DNA of 64,000 nt, from the NCBI GenBank assembly GCA_023014365.1, contig JAEBUN010000034.1, forward strand, positions 186,001-250,000, in the 5' to 3' direction. Below the pieces are notes generated by a model. The model ran no database searches. It saw nothing but the letters and a program-made list of their open reading frames with translations, and had not been told where the DNA came from. Each line of letters begins with the position of its first letter. Position 1 is the stretch's first letter. The stretch comes from Lepiota brunneoincarnata (Eukaryota > Basidiomycota > Agaricomycetes > Agaricales > Agaricaceae). Of the stretch, positions 10,469 to 21,603 are shown piece after piece. Made by a program: the position numbers and the translations under genes.

Positions 10469-10536
10469 GTCACGTGCCTCATCTTTTGTTTTGTTTTTTT
10501 TGTTTTTCCTTTTTGTATTTGTCACGTGCCTCATCT
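10469..10536. promoter_or_regulatory. Direct repeat of GTCACGTGCCTCATCT
   Basis: The 16-base string gtcacgtgcctcatct occurs at 10469-10484 and again at 10521-10536, separated by a T-rich tract. CACGTG is the classic E-box bound by fungal bHLH factors. It lies about 300 bases upstream of the membrane-protein gene start, so it may regulate that gene. Confidence 0.4.
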
Positions 10537-11107
10537 GTCACCACAATCGCATGATTTGTATGCATGGTCCTGCTGGTGTCCCAGTCATCTCAGTCCTGTG
10601 CAGAGGCCTTGTGGAGAAGAGCATGGTTGCGCGGTTCCTGCGCTTTCCACACATTCGATCGAAGAATACCCAGTTCACATTCTGTGCGGATTCGGCTCAT
10701 TCTACTGTTTTCTACATAACACGAATAACTCACTCCCATACAATGGCCGTGATATTAGGAATAGGACTCCCCGTCGTCCACCCATCCCAGTACTGTGCTG
10801 TTTGGTTTCTTGGTGCATTATTCTACCCAATCTCCTTGAGTCGTATAAACGTGTTGGTGAGCACGAAGCCAGTGAAAAACCGCTGGATATCAGATGCCGC
10901 TGAAGTGGGCTCTAGTCTTATCCGCTCAATTTCCAGATCCATATTCGGCTCGTGACACAACACTATCACATGTAAAGTACCTCCAACATACAATTAACGG
11001 TTCCACGGGCAGGGCACGCAACTCAGCCCCACACCTTTCCTCCATAGTCCTGCAGAATGTTTGGACTTTGAAGGAATATCCATTCAAAGGAATATCTATG
11101 AAGGACA

Positions 11108-11377
11108 TCACAAGCCTACAGCCTCGCCCGGGTTTGTGGTTGTGCAAAAGACTATTCGCACCGTCAATCAGCTTGCTTAGATGATTCAAATAAGTCACGG
11201 ACCATCACAAAGTACGTCGTCCTGGGGACATGGCCCTCTGCAATTATAGCCTGTGATCAACGATGCTGAGGGAGGTGGGGAAGGAACAGAGGCAGGGGCG
11301 GTCTGTGGGGTAGGCACAGCCGTGACATTGGTAGGGGAGAGTATGAACGAAAGAATAGCGATGCGGGTGAACTTCAT
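11108..11377 (-). CDS. Small secreted protein, family copy 2
   Basis: A two-exon gene for a 72-residue protein and the closest relative of copy 1. Exon 1 is 11377-11203, the intron 11202-11152 (51 bases, GTCCGTG..GCGAATAG, branch-like CTGATTGAC) and exon 2 11151-11108, phase 1. The signal peptide is MKFTRIAILSF.. ending NVTAV. The mature part is Pro/Ser-rich and then shows C-x3-C and C-x2-C with the end CTTTNPGEAVGL, matching copy 1's CTATHPGEALGLGL. The exon-1 cysteine region differs in sequence and length, while leader, promoter, intron and tail are kept. Function unknown. Confidence 0.75.
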
Positions 11378-11424
11378 TATTTGACAAGGACTAAAGTTCT
11401 GATGTGTATCGTGTAAGCACCCCT

Positions 11425-11455
11425 ACGACTTGTACCCCTTAAGTATCATTGCATT
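11425..11455 (-). promoter_or_regulatory. TATA-like core promoter of secreted-protein copy 2
   Basis: On the minus strand AATGATACTTAAGGGG, then ACAAG and GGGGTGCTTAC, lie about 65 bases before the ATG, as in the other copies. Confidence 0.55.
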
Positions 11456-12210
11456 TTCAAGTTGCGAAGGTGAATTCGCTCTGATAGTTCTCCCCCGCCT
11501 AAAACCCGTCCTTTCATGCCGGAGGAATCTTATTGATATCCTACCTACCTGTACGGGGTCTCGGATGCACCCCCGGCAGACCAATTACCAGATTTGGTCC
11601 ATTAATACTCCCCTACTCTGTCACTACACGAGCCAAAGCAGGTTAGGGCACGGTTAAGTCCTCTTATGAGCTCCTTTGCAAGGGCGAAACCCGCATAAGT
11701 CCCCTATCTTTGTGATCAAATATGGCTACGGTCTACCTCCTTTCAGGCTCCAGATCTGGCCCGGGATTTCTGGTGGACCTCCAGGCATATTACTCTGCAA
11801 CTGCACCTAGTGACTCAATGTCATTGGTTGCAAACTAAAATACCACACTTCATGTGCACAATCGCTTCCCCGCAGCGCGGAGATGAATACACTCAAGTTA
11901 TCCCTTTTCCATAGACCGCTGCACAAGTAGAAGCGCGTGGGTTTCCGAACCCACTTCTGACAAGCGGGGCGCCGGATGCTTTTCTTTATCTAAAGTTCCA
12001 ATAGACGCGTGTTGGGTGGGCTCTTGAGTGGACCCGACCAGGGCCAGTTCATCGGTTCCACTTATCACCTAGGAGTCATCAACCATGGCCGATTCAGGAG
12101 TGTTAAAAGTGAACAGTTGAAGTTAGACTCCACTGATGCTTTCTGGTGCATTATAATTGATCGTTGATGACTCGCAGTGTGGTGGCGGTGGCAATTGCAG
12201 TCGGTAAAGA

Positions 12211-13737
12211 GGGTAAGTGGCGACCTCAGGCTTCCATTCCACAACCTACCACAACCATATCGGGCCGCTTCAGTCCACATATTCAGATTCCCCCGCTCGA
12301 TAGCATGGAGATAGCTGCAAGTAGCATTTATAATTGTTCCATCACCGGGTTTGAGAAACCATCAAGAGCGACCAGACATCATTAGAGTACCCAGCTCCCC
12401 AAATTGAATTTCCGATAGTCTGGGGAGGCGGTCTGACGCTGCAGGGATCTAGAAGCAGAGGGAAGTGGCGCTTTTGGATTGGGTTACCGTCAAACAACCA
12501 TTAGGGAATTTGCTGTGCTCCGAATTATTTCCTCTGTTAAGAACGGGGAAAGGATCATTTTCCACACGCCCAAGCGACCAATTCTGCTGCGTCTGGCTGT
12601 GTGTGCTTCGTTCCTTTCTTTTCACCATTCGGGCCCTCCTTTTCCCCATCATCTGACGGAAGAAGGTGATGATTCATGAACCCATTGATGGACCTCGTGC
12701 GGGCTGCGCCTGGAACGATAATAGAGATACTTGTTCGTTACGCAGGACACGTCGTTCACATCTCCTGTTGTTATCAATGCAGAAATCAGCTACTTTGTCC
12801 AGCCCTTCTCGAGGAATCAAAGTACAAAAGAGAGACACCAAGGAAAGGCGTTTAGTTCTTGGTCGGGGTAATGCACACGGGCCGCCACCGATGGCCATCC
12901 CGACTGTGCACGGGTGCTTGGGCTGCCCTCGATAGGAAAAAGCTAACAAATCAGAGTCTTGGGACATAGCTCCCCCAGAAGAAGCGCCACGGCGAAAGGT
13001 TCGACGTCTTTGATTTGGGAAACTTTTTGAAGTCGTTGACCTACCGCAAGTGGTATTAGGGAAAACAGACGTGATGCAAAACATGACTTGGGCAGAGTGT
13101 GGCTTGCACTCATTCTACGTAGCTAGAACATATAAAAGAAACCAACCTCTTTATCATTCAAGTGAGTCAATTTTGCATACACAGTCGGAATACCAACAGC
13201 GGGGATTGGTAATGGAGAAATTGACAATCTTTATTGCAATAAAAGTCCGATCTGAAGGAACAGCGTCACTCACTGAATTATTGACGAATTCGAGGAACAA
13301 AGCCTGACTCACCGACAGCGGCTGCACCTTTGTAAAGGGGCTCGACTTTCTTGTTTGGAACACTGACTACAAGAGCGCTTCGTCTCCTTTGTCAAGGCTC
13401 GCCGATTTTGCAGATTTTCCTTATGCTGGCTACGGCGGCATTGGAAGAAGGGATTAACTTATCGGTGTCTACATTTGATTTGTGACCGGGAAGTACTTAT
13501 CGAACGTTCAAGCCACAAGTGGGGGATGTCGGGGGTCAATCGGGGGGGGGGGGGGGGGGGGAGGAGGGGGCACAACTTGGCAGCGAGGATGAAGGTCTGT
13601 TGCTTGGTCGACGTTGGTTCTTGGCCAACTGCAAAACGATGGAGAACTTTTCGAAATTCGCGGCGTTCAGAGCCACATTCAACTTGTTGAGGCTTGGCTG
13701 AGCCAACAGTAACTCGTGTGTATGATATCGCCGGTGT
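12211..13737. other. Intergenic, no convincing gene
   Basis: Open frames here are short, overlap on both strands and show no family motif. A run of 20 G lies at 13542-13561 and continues into a G-rich stretch. Confidence 0.45.
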
Positions 13738-14334
13738 AAGCCGCTTTCCGTTTTTGAGATATCAGATCAACTCGATCAGTCTCGACTCTCCTCCCCGTAG
13801 TGTCTGGAGTCGAGATCGTGTCCTCGTCTTCAACACTTCGAGACAATCATGGCACATCTTTGTGAATAGGGCTGGGTTTAAAACTCCCATGTGTTCAACA
13901 TCCGAATTTCTCACACGTTAATAACATGTTAACAACATATTTCACCAATGAGGGTCAGATTTGAGTGTGCGAAAGATTCGAAAGAAATGCTATGTTTGAC
14001 CCAGCCTTTAAATTGGCACACTTGTAAAGGTCGTTTTTAACCCAGACGTCCGAGGCGACTGGGAAACCTCATCAATACTCAGCACCCTCTCTGATGGACC
14101 GACTACATGAGGAGAGCACCACACCAGCGAATGCTACGGGCATCACCCGCTTAGAAGAGGAGTGGTTCAGTAAAATCGACCCCTATGTTCAACCCAGCCC
14201 TATTCACGAAGTTGTACTATGAATGTCTCGACGTGTTGAAGGAAAGGGCACGATCTCGACTCCAACGGGGGGGACCCGAGGAGACCAATGAATTAATCTG
14301 ATATCTCAAAAAGGGGGCCTGGCATAAGCGGCTT
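13738..14334. repeat. Long inverted-repeat element, about 600 bp
   Basis: Two arms of about 145 bases, 13738-13882 and 14192-14334, are imperfect reverse complements. Paired landmarks are aagccgct/agcggctt at the outer ends, gagatatcagat/atctgatatctc, cgagatcgtg/cacgatctcg and aatagggctgggtt/aacccagccctatt at the inner ends. About 310 bases lie between them with no gene. It could be a MITE-like non-autonomous element. No clear target duplication was seen. It starts only about 45 bases past the UTP22 stop codon, so a transcript reading through would form a long hairpin. Confidence 0.7.
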
Positions 14335-14377
14335 CGAACTTTTTGTTGGGTGAACAACACCCAGTGCCACAATAGCG

Positions 14378-17300
14378 CTACGTCCGTACAACTATTTTAC
14401 TGATGAGCCCACTGCCAAGTCGCTCGATCTCGGTGAGAATGGCATTGTGGTTGAGCGATACCAGGTCCTTGTCTTTACCCTTGATATTTTCCTGTGTTGG
14501 GTTGGTAGGTATATTGGAGCAAGAAATCATGGAGTCCACTTACATTTGGGAGCGGTTCGCTCGAGAACCCACCCAAAACTCTAAATGACCGTGGCTGTTT
14601 CACGCTGGGGTCCCAAACGGCTCCAAAACGGTCTCCGCCGCAGGGATCATAGAATATTTTGAAGGTGTCCGCGTAAATCCGCTGAGAAGGGAATGAGCCT
14701 CATTCTCCGTGCTTTTAACCAAAGGCGTTCTTACCTGCAAGTCGTCGAAAAGCAGACGTACAGGGTCAAAGCCAGGTCGGACAACCACGTCCTGGTCTTC
14801 GAGCTTGTTGTTTGCGTATTTTTCATGTTTTGACAGCACATTAGTGTTCACAGCTATGTTCTGCGCATAGCGGGGTAACACGGCGGGATTGAGCTGAATA
14901 ACGAAATCGTAATCGTCGGTTGGGTGAATAAACAGGGCCTGGAAACCACCGTCAGAAACGATGTGCACAAAGTGACAGAAACAAAAAAATGCTTCAACCT
15001 GCACATTCAGATTCCCCTGCTCGATACCGCGCAGGTAGTCCCAAGTAGCATTTGCAAGTGCTTTTATCCGATGTGCGACGATTACATCCGGCCCTCTCGC
15101 TGTCCACATCTTCCCTTCCCTGTCAAACTCGGTCGAGATCGTCCAAGCACTCGTGCTTGAAGCCTTCACCTGTTTCTGCCAATCTCCCGCGCCGCTGCCC
15201 ACGTTCGGGGCACTCGCTCCCCCAACAGCCCCTCCCCCCTCCCCGCTTTCATCTCCCTCGGCTACATATGCCCCTCTCCTGCTGCCCGTATAGAGGAACA
15301 AACATCCCCTCCTCCCACTTCCATTCCCTCAGAAACTCCACCGCCACTGCAAACCCGCGCTCCTTTGTGACCGGCACTGGCTGATTTACAGCCTGTTCTG
15401 AATCCACATCATACCCCATATACTTCCCATCGCCAATAAAGAATAACGCGCACAACACCTCCACCGCTTCTTCCGTCACATGCCCGCCAAGCAACCAATG
15501 CGCCCCGAGCCACCTTTTCACCAATCTCACCGTACCCGAGTATGCAGCTATAGCGGTGGCACAGTGCTGCAATTGCTCTGTGGTGCCTTGGTGCATGAAC
15601 AAATCTCCGGGTGTACACTTCCTTGGCAAAAACCGCATCGTGGTACTCCTTCCCCCTGTTCTGCTTGGTCTTCTCCAGAGATTTGACATGCGGCAGAACC
15701 TTATCATGTCCAGCGATAACCCGATCCAGAAGCGTCGCCTCCCTCTGATTCCATATCCTTGCAGCAAAAGCCCACCCCTCTGGCGTTACAATCTCCAGGA
15801 ACGAACAATCCAAAACCGGAGAGTCGTGTACCCCATCGCCCACGACGACCTTGGCTCTCAGACTTTGCACGGATTTCATCAATGCTGACGCGACCCTCTC
15901 GAAAAACGCCAATTTAATCTTCTGTATCGCCTTCAAGTCGTCTGGCCACTTTGATGATTTTTCAAATTCGACGACGATCTCAATATAGAGGAGGTACCTC
16001 CCGTTAGGGGGCAAAAGCCCCGTTAACGAATTCGGTACCGGCACAGGACTAAACACATTCGTATACCTCAGCGCCTCCGATATTGGGCTCACATTGAGCG
16101 TCGCAAGCGGCAACTCATCGTCCAGGTTCTTGATCGCCTTGACAATATCGTCAAACGCCGTAAGCGCGCTCTTGAACCCCACAGGCAGCCCTCCGTTGAT
16201 GTATAAGCTCGAGACTGATTCAGGCAACCTCAGCACAGTGTCAAAACCGGATTGCCAGGAATGCACCGCGTCTTCGCTGATCCCAAAGTGCCGCTTGAGG
16301 ATATACCGGACGACCATACCCGGTATGTGCGCACGTTCGTCGGCGGTTTTCACATCCCAGACAACACTTTCCAGGATGCGTCCATCCTTGAATCTGCGCA
16401 GCTCGGCTTTGTCGCCCCAGAAATCTTTGAATGCGTCAATTACATTCTGATCTTGCTCGTCTGCTGCTGGCCCGTAGTCCACTAACCGGGTCGCATGCTG
16501 TGGGTGGTACAAGAGCCCAATGTGGATAACGTCTGGGTTCGGTGGGAGAGCCTGGCCGATCGGGCGGGGGAGGGCGGAAGGGTGGACAATGGTGACTGCT
16601 TTGGTGCGGTTACCTAGGCCGTGGTGGAGGAGAGTATCGATAGATAGTAGGAGAGAATTGAAGGGCGATCCCTTGTCTATGGTGTCCTCCAAAGAAGGGT
16701 TCCTGGGCTTTGTGTTACTGAGATTTACACTATCATTGACGGGAACAAAAGTATTATCAGCCTGGTAGAGAGAGATGCACGTGAATCAATCGAACCGGAG
16801 AATGCTGTCAAATTTTGTGGGCAGATTACGATGTTCCCTCAAGAATACTTCGGCAAATGAATCTCCAGAAATTGCGGTCTGGTTAAGCGTCTCCAATGTC
16901 TTGGCAGCCTCGTATCGCAGCTAAAAGCCAATTGGTGAGGCTTCCGCGGGAGGAAGCGGAATCATAATTAACATACAAGCTCTAGAGATCCTCGGGGGAC
17001 GCCCGAAAGCAAGTTAACCAACGATGTCGAATCCACGAATACAGGCCCTTGTCGAGTATCATACTCATCAGGGGGGAACTGTCCACGATCAGGCATTTTT
17101 TCCCGACCAAAAAAAAAACAAAATACAGGAAACCGCGCACTCACCCGATGCGCACTCGCAGACTTAACGAACACTGCGTCCTTCTCAGATTCGAACTTGG
17201 CTGATTCCAATTTTTACGACCCATAAGAATGATTGAATCAATGGCTCACGTACCCAAGAAATCCAATGCAGCCTTGAACATCTGATACGAACTCAAACCC

Positions 17301-18775
17301 CTCCCCAACGCCTTCCTCTTCGTTGCACCCAAACTTTTTCCAACACCCTGGTCCTCCCCAAGTACAATCAAACTCAACACCGCCACCCACCACGGACCCT
17401 TTCCCCCAAACCCTCTCACACACATCCTCCCCGCTTCAGAGGAGCCCTCACTGAATCCTCTCTGATTTGCCCAAACACGCAGGAGAGTGACTGCATCGCT
17501 AAACGCGGGTGATTCCTGTTTCAGTTCGTGTGTGTTTAGTAGGTGTGCGCGGGGTGTGAATGCGTGGAGGATGGTGGTGTTGTAGGATGGGGAAGGGATT
17601 TGACGTGTCTCAGGGGTGTCTTTGCTGGAGGAGAGGCGGAGGTTGGAGTGTTTCGGTGAGAGGCGGGTGATAGGGATGGGGCATGTGTTTGATACGGTGG
17701 GTATGATGACGATTTTGGTATTGAGTTTTGTGAAGTCAGTTGCGGAGTCGTCTGGAGGAGGTTATGAGAGGTGGTTCCAGGAGCATACAAGGATAAGCTT
17801 ACAGACCTTTTCGAGGGATGAGTACGAGGTTAGTCAACCGAGGGTCTCCAGAGGGTGACTCGTAGAACAGGTCCACATTCATATTCTTCGAAGTTTTGAT
17901 AGCAGCGGCAATGGCGGCCAAGTAAAAGGCCCTCTTCTGAAAAAACCTCCCGTTGAGATAATCTTTCTCTTGCAACAAATTCTGAGACAACATGAGCACA
18001 TAAGCGTCATAAAACGACCCAGAAACCCACATTGGGCATCTCCACAGCCAAGTCCACTCCATACCTGAGCCCATCCTTAGGCTTGACACTGATCTTGTTT
18101 GCCCAGCTCCCAACTAACACGATATCGCTCGGCCTCTCATACCCTACCTTCCAGTTCGTTTCTTCTGTCGGCAAGGGCAAGGTATACGGAATGGCGATGC
18201 CTTTCTTGAGCATTTTTCTCGCAGCTTCAATGGGATGCTGTTGTGATATCGAGGGGATCTCCATGAGAAAGGTGTGGAAGGCGAGGAGGAAACGATCGAG
18301 CGGTGGTATTCTGGAAGCTTTTGGACGGACATTGGGCAGCAATGCGTCAATCTAGAAAAAATAAGGAAAAAAGTCCCTAATAAAGGAGATGGGCCATTCC
18401 AAGACTAACCTGTAGCTTGAAGGAACTCGACCTGAAAAGGTCGGCGGCATCTTTGATAACTCGCAACTCCTCCCCCATTGGCGGTTTGTTCGGCTTTCCA
18501 CCGCTCCCCTCAACGCTGCCCTGTGATAGTGGTGGTATTGTCCCTATACCCGTCCATTCCTCCTCCTCTCCGCCTTCGGCCCCTTCAGACTCACCGGGTG
18601 CACTTGCTTCGTCTGTATCTTCTTCTCTCTCGCCGTCTGGGAGGTTGAGTCGGATGTCTTCTTCGACCTTGCGTATCTATAATCTGAATTAGGTGCAATG
18701 ACTCTCGAGGAACGTGCTTAATACCTTGCGAGAGGCTACAGACTCGGGCCTCTTGCGCTTGGGATTGAGCGCCAT
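14378..18775 (-). CDS. UTP22: U3 snoRNP protein Utp22 / nucleolar Nrap protein
   Basis: A multi-exon gene for the nucleolar Nrap/Utp22 protein, part of the SSU processome (UTP-C/Rrp7 module) that processes 18S rRNA. The start MALNPKRKRPESVASRK (ATG 18775) is followed by an acidic tract and SSFKLQIDALLPNV, typical of the family. Further on come DIVLVGSWANK, DAVTLLRVWANQRGF, GPVFVDSTSLVNLL, the diagnostic DKAELRRFKDGRILESVVWD, then LGAHWLLGGHVTEEAVE, and near the C-terminus FIHPTDDYDFVIQLNP and YDPCGGDRFGAVWDP. The last exon, after a 52-base intron starting GTAAGTGG, ends in LISKIVVRT and TAG at 14378-14380. Exons join in frame everywhere I checked. Its start is only 51 bases from the stop of the next gene on the same strand. 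Confidence 0.9.
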
Positions 18776-18826
18776 GATAATTTCTCGAGAGAAAATCGTG
18801 CACAGCCACGATAAAATTAAATATAA

Positions 18827-20019
18827 TTACAATTTTCGTACATGAATCTTCGTTCCACTACATATTGTCGTCTTGCCTACCCTGCTACCCGTGTTCCACC
18901 CAAATCCAAACATCTTGCTCAGGGAATCATAGACGGCTTGATGAGGCGTAGGGTGTATTGAGTTGATTACTTGCTTGTGTATGAGGCCAGATACTGGCGA
19001 AAAGATGTACGTTGATTCTCTAATATTGCAGTTAGGGTTAAACACAAAGGTATGAAAGGGGTATGAATGCTCACACTTCCCACTCGCTCGGACTCCCGCT
19101 CACTCTTGTGTTACCCGTGACGATGAACCGCACAAGTAAGCTTTTCTCTCTTAGCGAACGCTTCCCCGCCTCTAGGGTCTTCTGGTGACCCTCTCTCTGC
19201 CCGTCAGCAACACCAATATCCTGCCTGCTTCCTGGGGAAGGTGGGACATCCAACGTAACCTTCAAAAGTGTCACTGCCAAATCAGTGTAGAGTGCATTCA
19301 TTGTATGCCGCATGAATGACGCAGAGGCGAGGTAAAGCGGAAATCCTATCATCAGAAGCCCAACCGATAAGTACTAAGTAGCGGTATCGGTGGCCTGTAT
19401 GACGTACCCTCGATGTGCAACGTCCTCGGAAAGGGAGAGGGTAAGGCGGTTGGGGGCATGTACTCCAGCTTGACCTTGGGTGAATAGATCGGCTCAACAC
19501 TACTCCCCGTTCCATACGCGTCTCCCTCGTGCGAGTGATTATAGAAATCAAGTAGATTGGTACTCGGGCCAAGTGACAGCGGCAGAACCGAGGTGGATTT
19601 CACTGGGGCCCCTGTCGACTTGTCAACTTTGGTTATAAGCCCGATTTTAAAAAATTCTGGTAGGGTTTCTTGGAGCACAAATAGTGCTCGACCTGATAAC
19701 CAGAGCGTCAGGATATTGAAATGGCCTCCGCACATGGCAACGCACCTGTCCGAATCTCCCATTCAGCATCAGAAAGCTCTACCGGCTCGTTAGGGTCAGG
19801 CGTTGGCGGTTTACCCAGGTTTTCTTTGGAGTGTGATATCGAGTCCGGTGGCCTCGCACTGCGCAGTCCCAATACCAAGTCCAAGTTTGATAGAAGGCCT
19901 CGCCCAGAGGTCGATGTTAGGGTAGACAACCTCGAAGTGTACCTGAGCCGGTGCGACACGGCGAACCTAAAAGCGTCCTTTGGAATGTGGGCCTTGTGCA
20001 AGGCATTTCGGGTAAGCAT
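18827..20019 (-). CDS. Conserved fungal protein, DUF2358-like
   Basis: Four exons join cleanly. Exon 1, from ATG 20019, is basic and could be a mitochondrial targeting region (MLTRNALHKAHIPKDAFRFA). After a 52-base intron comes GRALFVLQETLPEFFKIGLI, then VEPIYSPKVKLEYMPPTALP and PFPRTLHIEG. Exon 3 gives FPLYLASASFMRHTMNALY, a charged insert, and SLLVRFIVTGNTRVSG. The last exon gives STYIFSPVSGLIHKQVINSI and ends HVRKL. The pattern of an N-terminal helix, W/strand region and 'TY.F.P..G.I..H' fits the DUF2358 (NTF2-like fold) group; that placement is from memory and not certain. Function unknown. Confidence 0.7.
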
Positions 20020-20400
20020 TCCAGCGCGGAGGAGAACAGAACTCGCTCATTGAGTGGCAGGCGTCATTCCGTGCCGAGCCATGATGATGATTGTTTGTCC
20101 CACACACCACAACCAAATAAGATAAACATCTCTCACTACAGTCGAAGCTGTCTTAACCCTGTTGGATTTTCACAAGCCAGCGGACAGTCGACGCGACGTC
20201 GGCTGGATATTTTAGCTAGTTATTTCGTTTGGACATGGAACCTTTTCGTGCAATCACGATCTCGCGATTTGTTAACCATTTATCTTTATTCCTATTGAGT
20301 AGAACTTTGGTTACCCGGCACATGGACATGTAGCTAGGCTTTCCTCAGTACTCGTGCGTATAGCGAGTGACTGAGGTGAGCACTCACACTTATAGATACT
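20020..20400. other. Upstream region of the DUF2358-like gene, no gene seen
   Basis: CpG-normal sequence with no supported reading frame. It changes abruptly near 20.4 kb into AT-rich, CpG-free repeat DNA. Confidence 0.5.
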
Positions 20401-20744
20401 ATCCTTCATGCTAAACTTATGCCTGTAGACCCTTATTCTTATAAACCCATAGCAGTTCATGGAAGGTCCAAGCCATGGGTTTTCATAGAATGTGGGTCAC
20501 AAAAAGAATCAATTAATTCTAAATAATAAATAAATAAAAAATCACTAGATATAATCTGGCTATTGTAAGAGCTGAGAGATGCCAATTGGTAACTGAATCA
20601 AGACTGCATTGCCAAGAAATAATCCTCACAATGGGTATCTTTCAATGTAACTGCCTCTTGTAAGTAAAGCTGGCAGTTAAAGGTCAGCAGAAGCTGTTCC
20701 ATCTTGCAAGCAAAAGGCTGATCATCAGTTGCAAGGTGATGCTT

Positions 20745-21020
20745 TGTTGAACTGAGTAGAGTCAATAGTATCAGTGGCATACTTGATCACTAGTCACTAG
20801 CTTGAGTTGATCAACAATCACTGATGTATTCACATATTGTTAATAATAGTGTGATTTAGTAAGCCTACTGATTCAGTCAAGTGTAAAGGTTCTTTGTATG
20901 TAAATCTCCTTCACATAATAGGATTTAGCTAGTTTAAGGTCCTATCCTGTCAAAATGGACATGTGACATGAAACTTGGTATCCACTAATTGACATCCCCA
21001 AGGAATGGGTGTACATAACA
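20745..21020 (-). mobile_element. LTR-like repeat, inverted partner of 24085-24357
   Basis: A 276-base block whose reverse complement matches 24085-24357 along its whole length (for example cacttgactgaatcagtagg versus cacttaactgaatcagtcgg, and tgattgttgatcaact in both). Read on the minus strand it starts TGTTATGTA and ends TTCAACA, so it looks like a small solo LTR. No target duplication is left. Confidence 0.6.
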
Positions 21021-21035
21021 GGTATTTACTTATGC

Positions 21036-21603
21036 ATATAGTGGGTTAAAAACTGTCCCAATATTTTCACTATTTAGAAAGATCAGCCAATAGTGGACCA
21101 AGGTGATTATATAAATACTTGAAAAATAGAGTATAGTAATATACCATACATATTAGAATTCTAAATCCATTTAAACTATGTGATTTGTCAGAGAAATAAT
21201 AGATTAATTAATTATTTAAAATATTAACTCATTGGGATAGTTTTTTGACCTTCTATCATTTATCTAATTAATACTTTGAATTGCCTCCTTTTGCCTTAAT
21301 AACTGCCTTAAGCCTTCTGGTACCACATCCATGACAACTCAGAGTCTAATCATTAGACTTCAACTTCTTGACTTCACCCAGCTCTACAAGACAACCCTCT
21401 TTATATCCTTATCTTAGTATCATACAGTTTCTTGCCTCCTATACTTCTTTGTTCCAACTGGCTGAACTATAGTACATTCACTATCTTCAAGTCTTGACTA
21501 GTAGGACCAGACCAAGTCTGTATAGACATCTGGCTACCAACATTGAACTACTCAGAAGTGGGTCTCTTACCCAAATAACAGGAACAGTTTGTAGGTCACT
21601 GTA
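21036..21603. mobile_element. Tc1/mariner element no. 3, internally deleted
   Basis: The ends (agtgggttaaaaactgtccc on the left, ggaacagtttgtaggtcactg on the right) are degenerate inverted repeats next to TA, and resemble the end of element no. 1. An inner repeat cattgggatagttttttgacc lies at about 21230. The line attgcctccttttgcctta is typical of the region just inside Tc1 ends. The transposase gene is gone and an LTR remnant (21321-21580) sits inside. Confidence 0.6.
21321..21580 (-). mobile_element. LTR remnant inside Tc1 element no. 3
   Basis: Shares its first about 40 bases with the LTR at 373-1032, and its inner part (agaccaagtctgtatagaca) with the reverse complement of the LTRs at 23319 and 26678. 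This links all four to one diverse LTR group. It ends AATAACA. The target duplication is not recognisable. Confidence 0.6.

Larger units (their letters stand above)
10930..12210. repeat. Segmental duplication, copy B
   Basis: The partner of 3390-4860, in the same orientation, carrying secreted-protein copy 2. The match covers the gene, its promoter, about 800 bases upstream and the segment downstream of the stop. Apart from the secreted-protein gene I see no gene in it. Confidence 0.65.

Noticed and set aside
3535..11377. Secreted-protein family as mating pheromone precursors
   Set aside because: No C-terminal CaaX box; basidiomycete pheromone precursors are farnesylated and lack a signal peptide, while these have one.
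12674..13084. 136-codon minus-strand frame
   Set aside because: No domain, no homology-like motif, and competing frames on the other strand; not supported as a gene.
13542..13580. 20-base G run and following G-rich stretch as a regulatory quadruplex
   Set aside because: A homopolymer of this length is as likely a polymerase slippage tract or assembly artefact, and no gene start is near.
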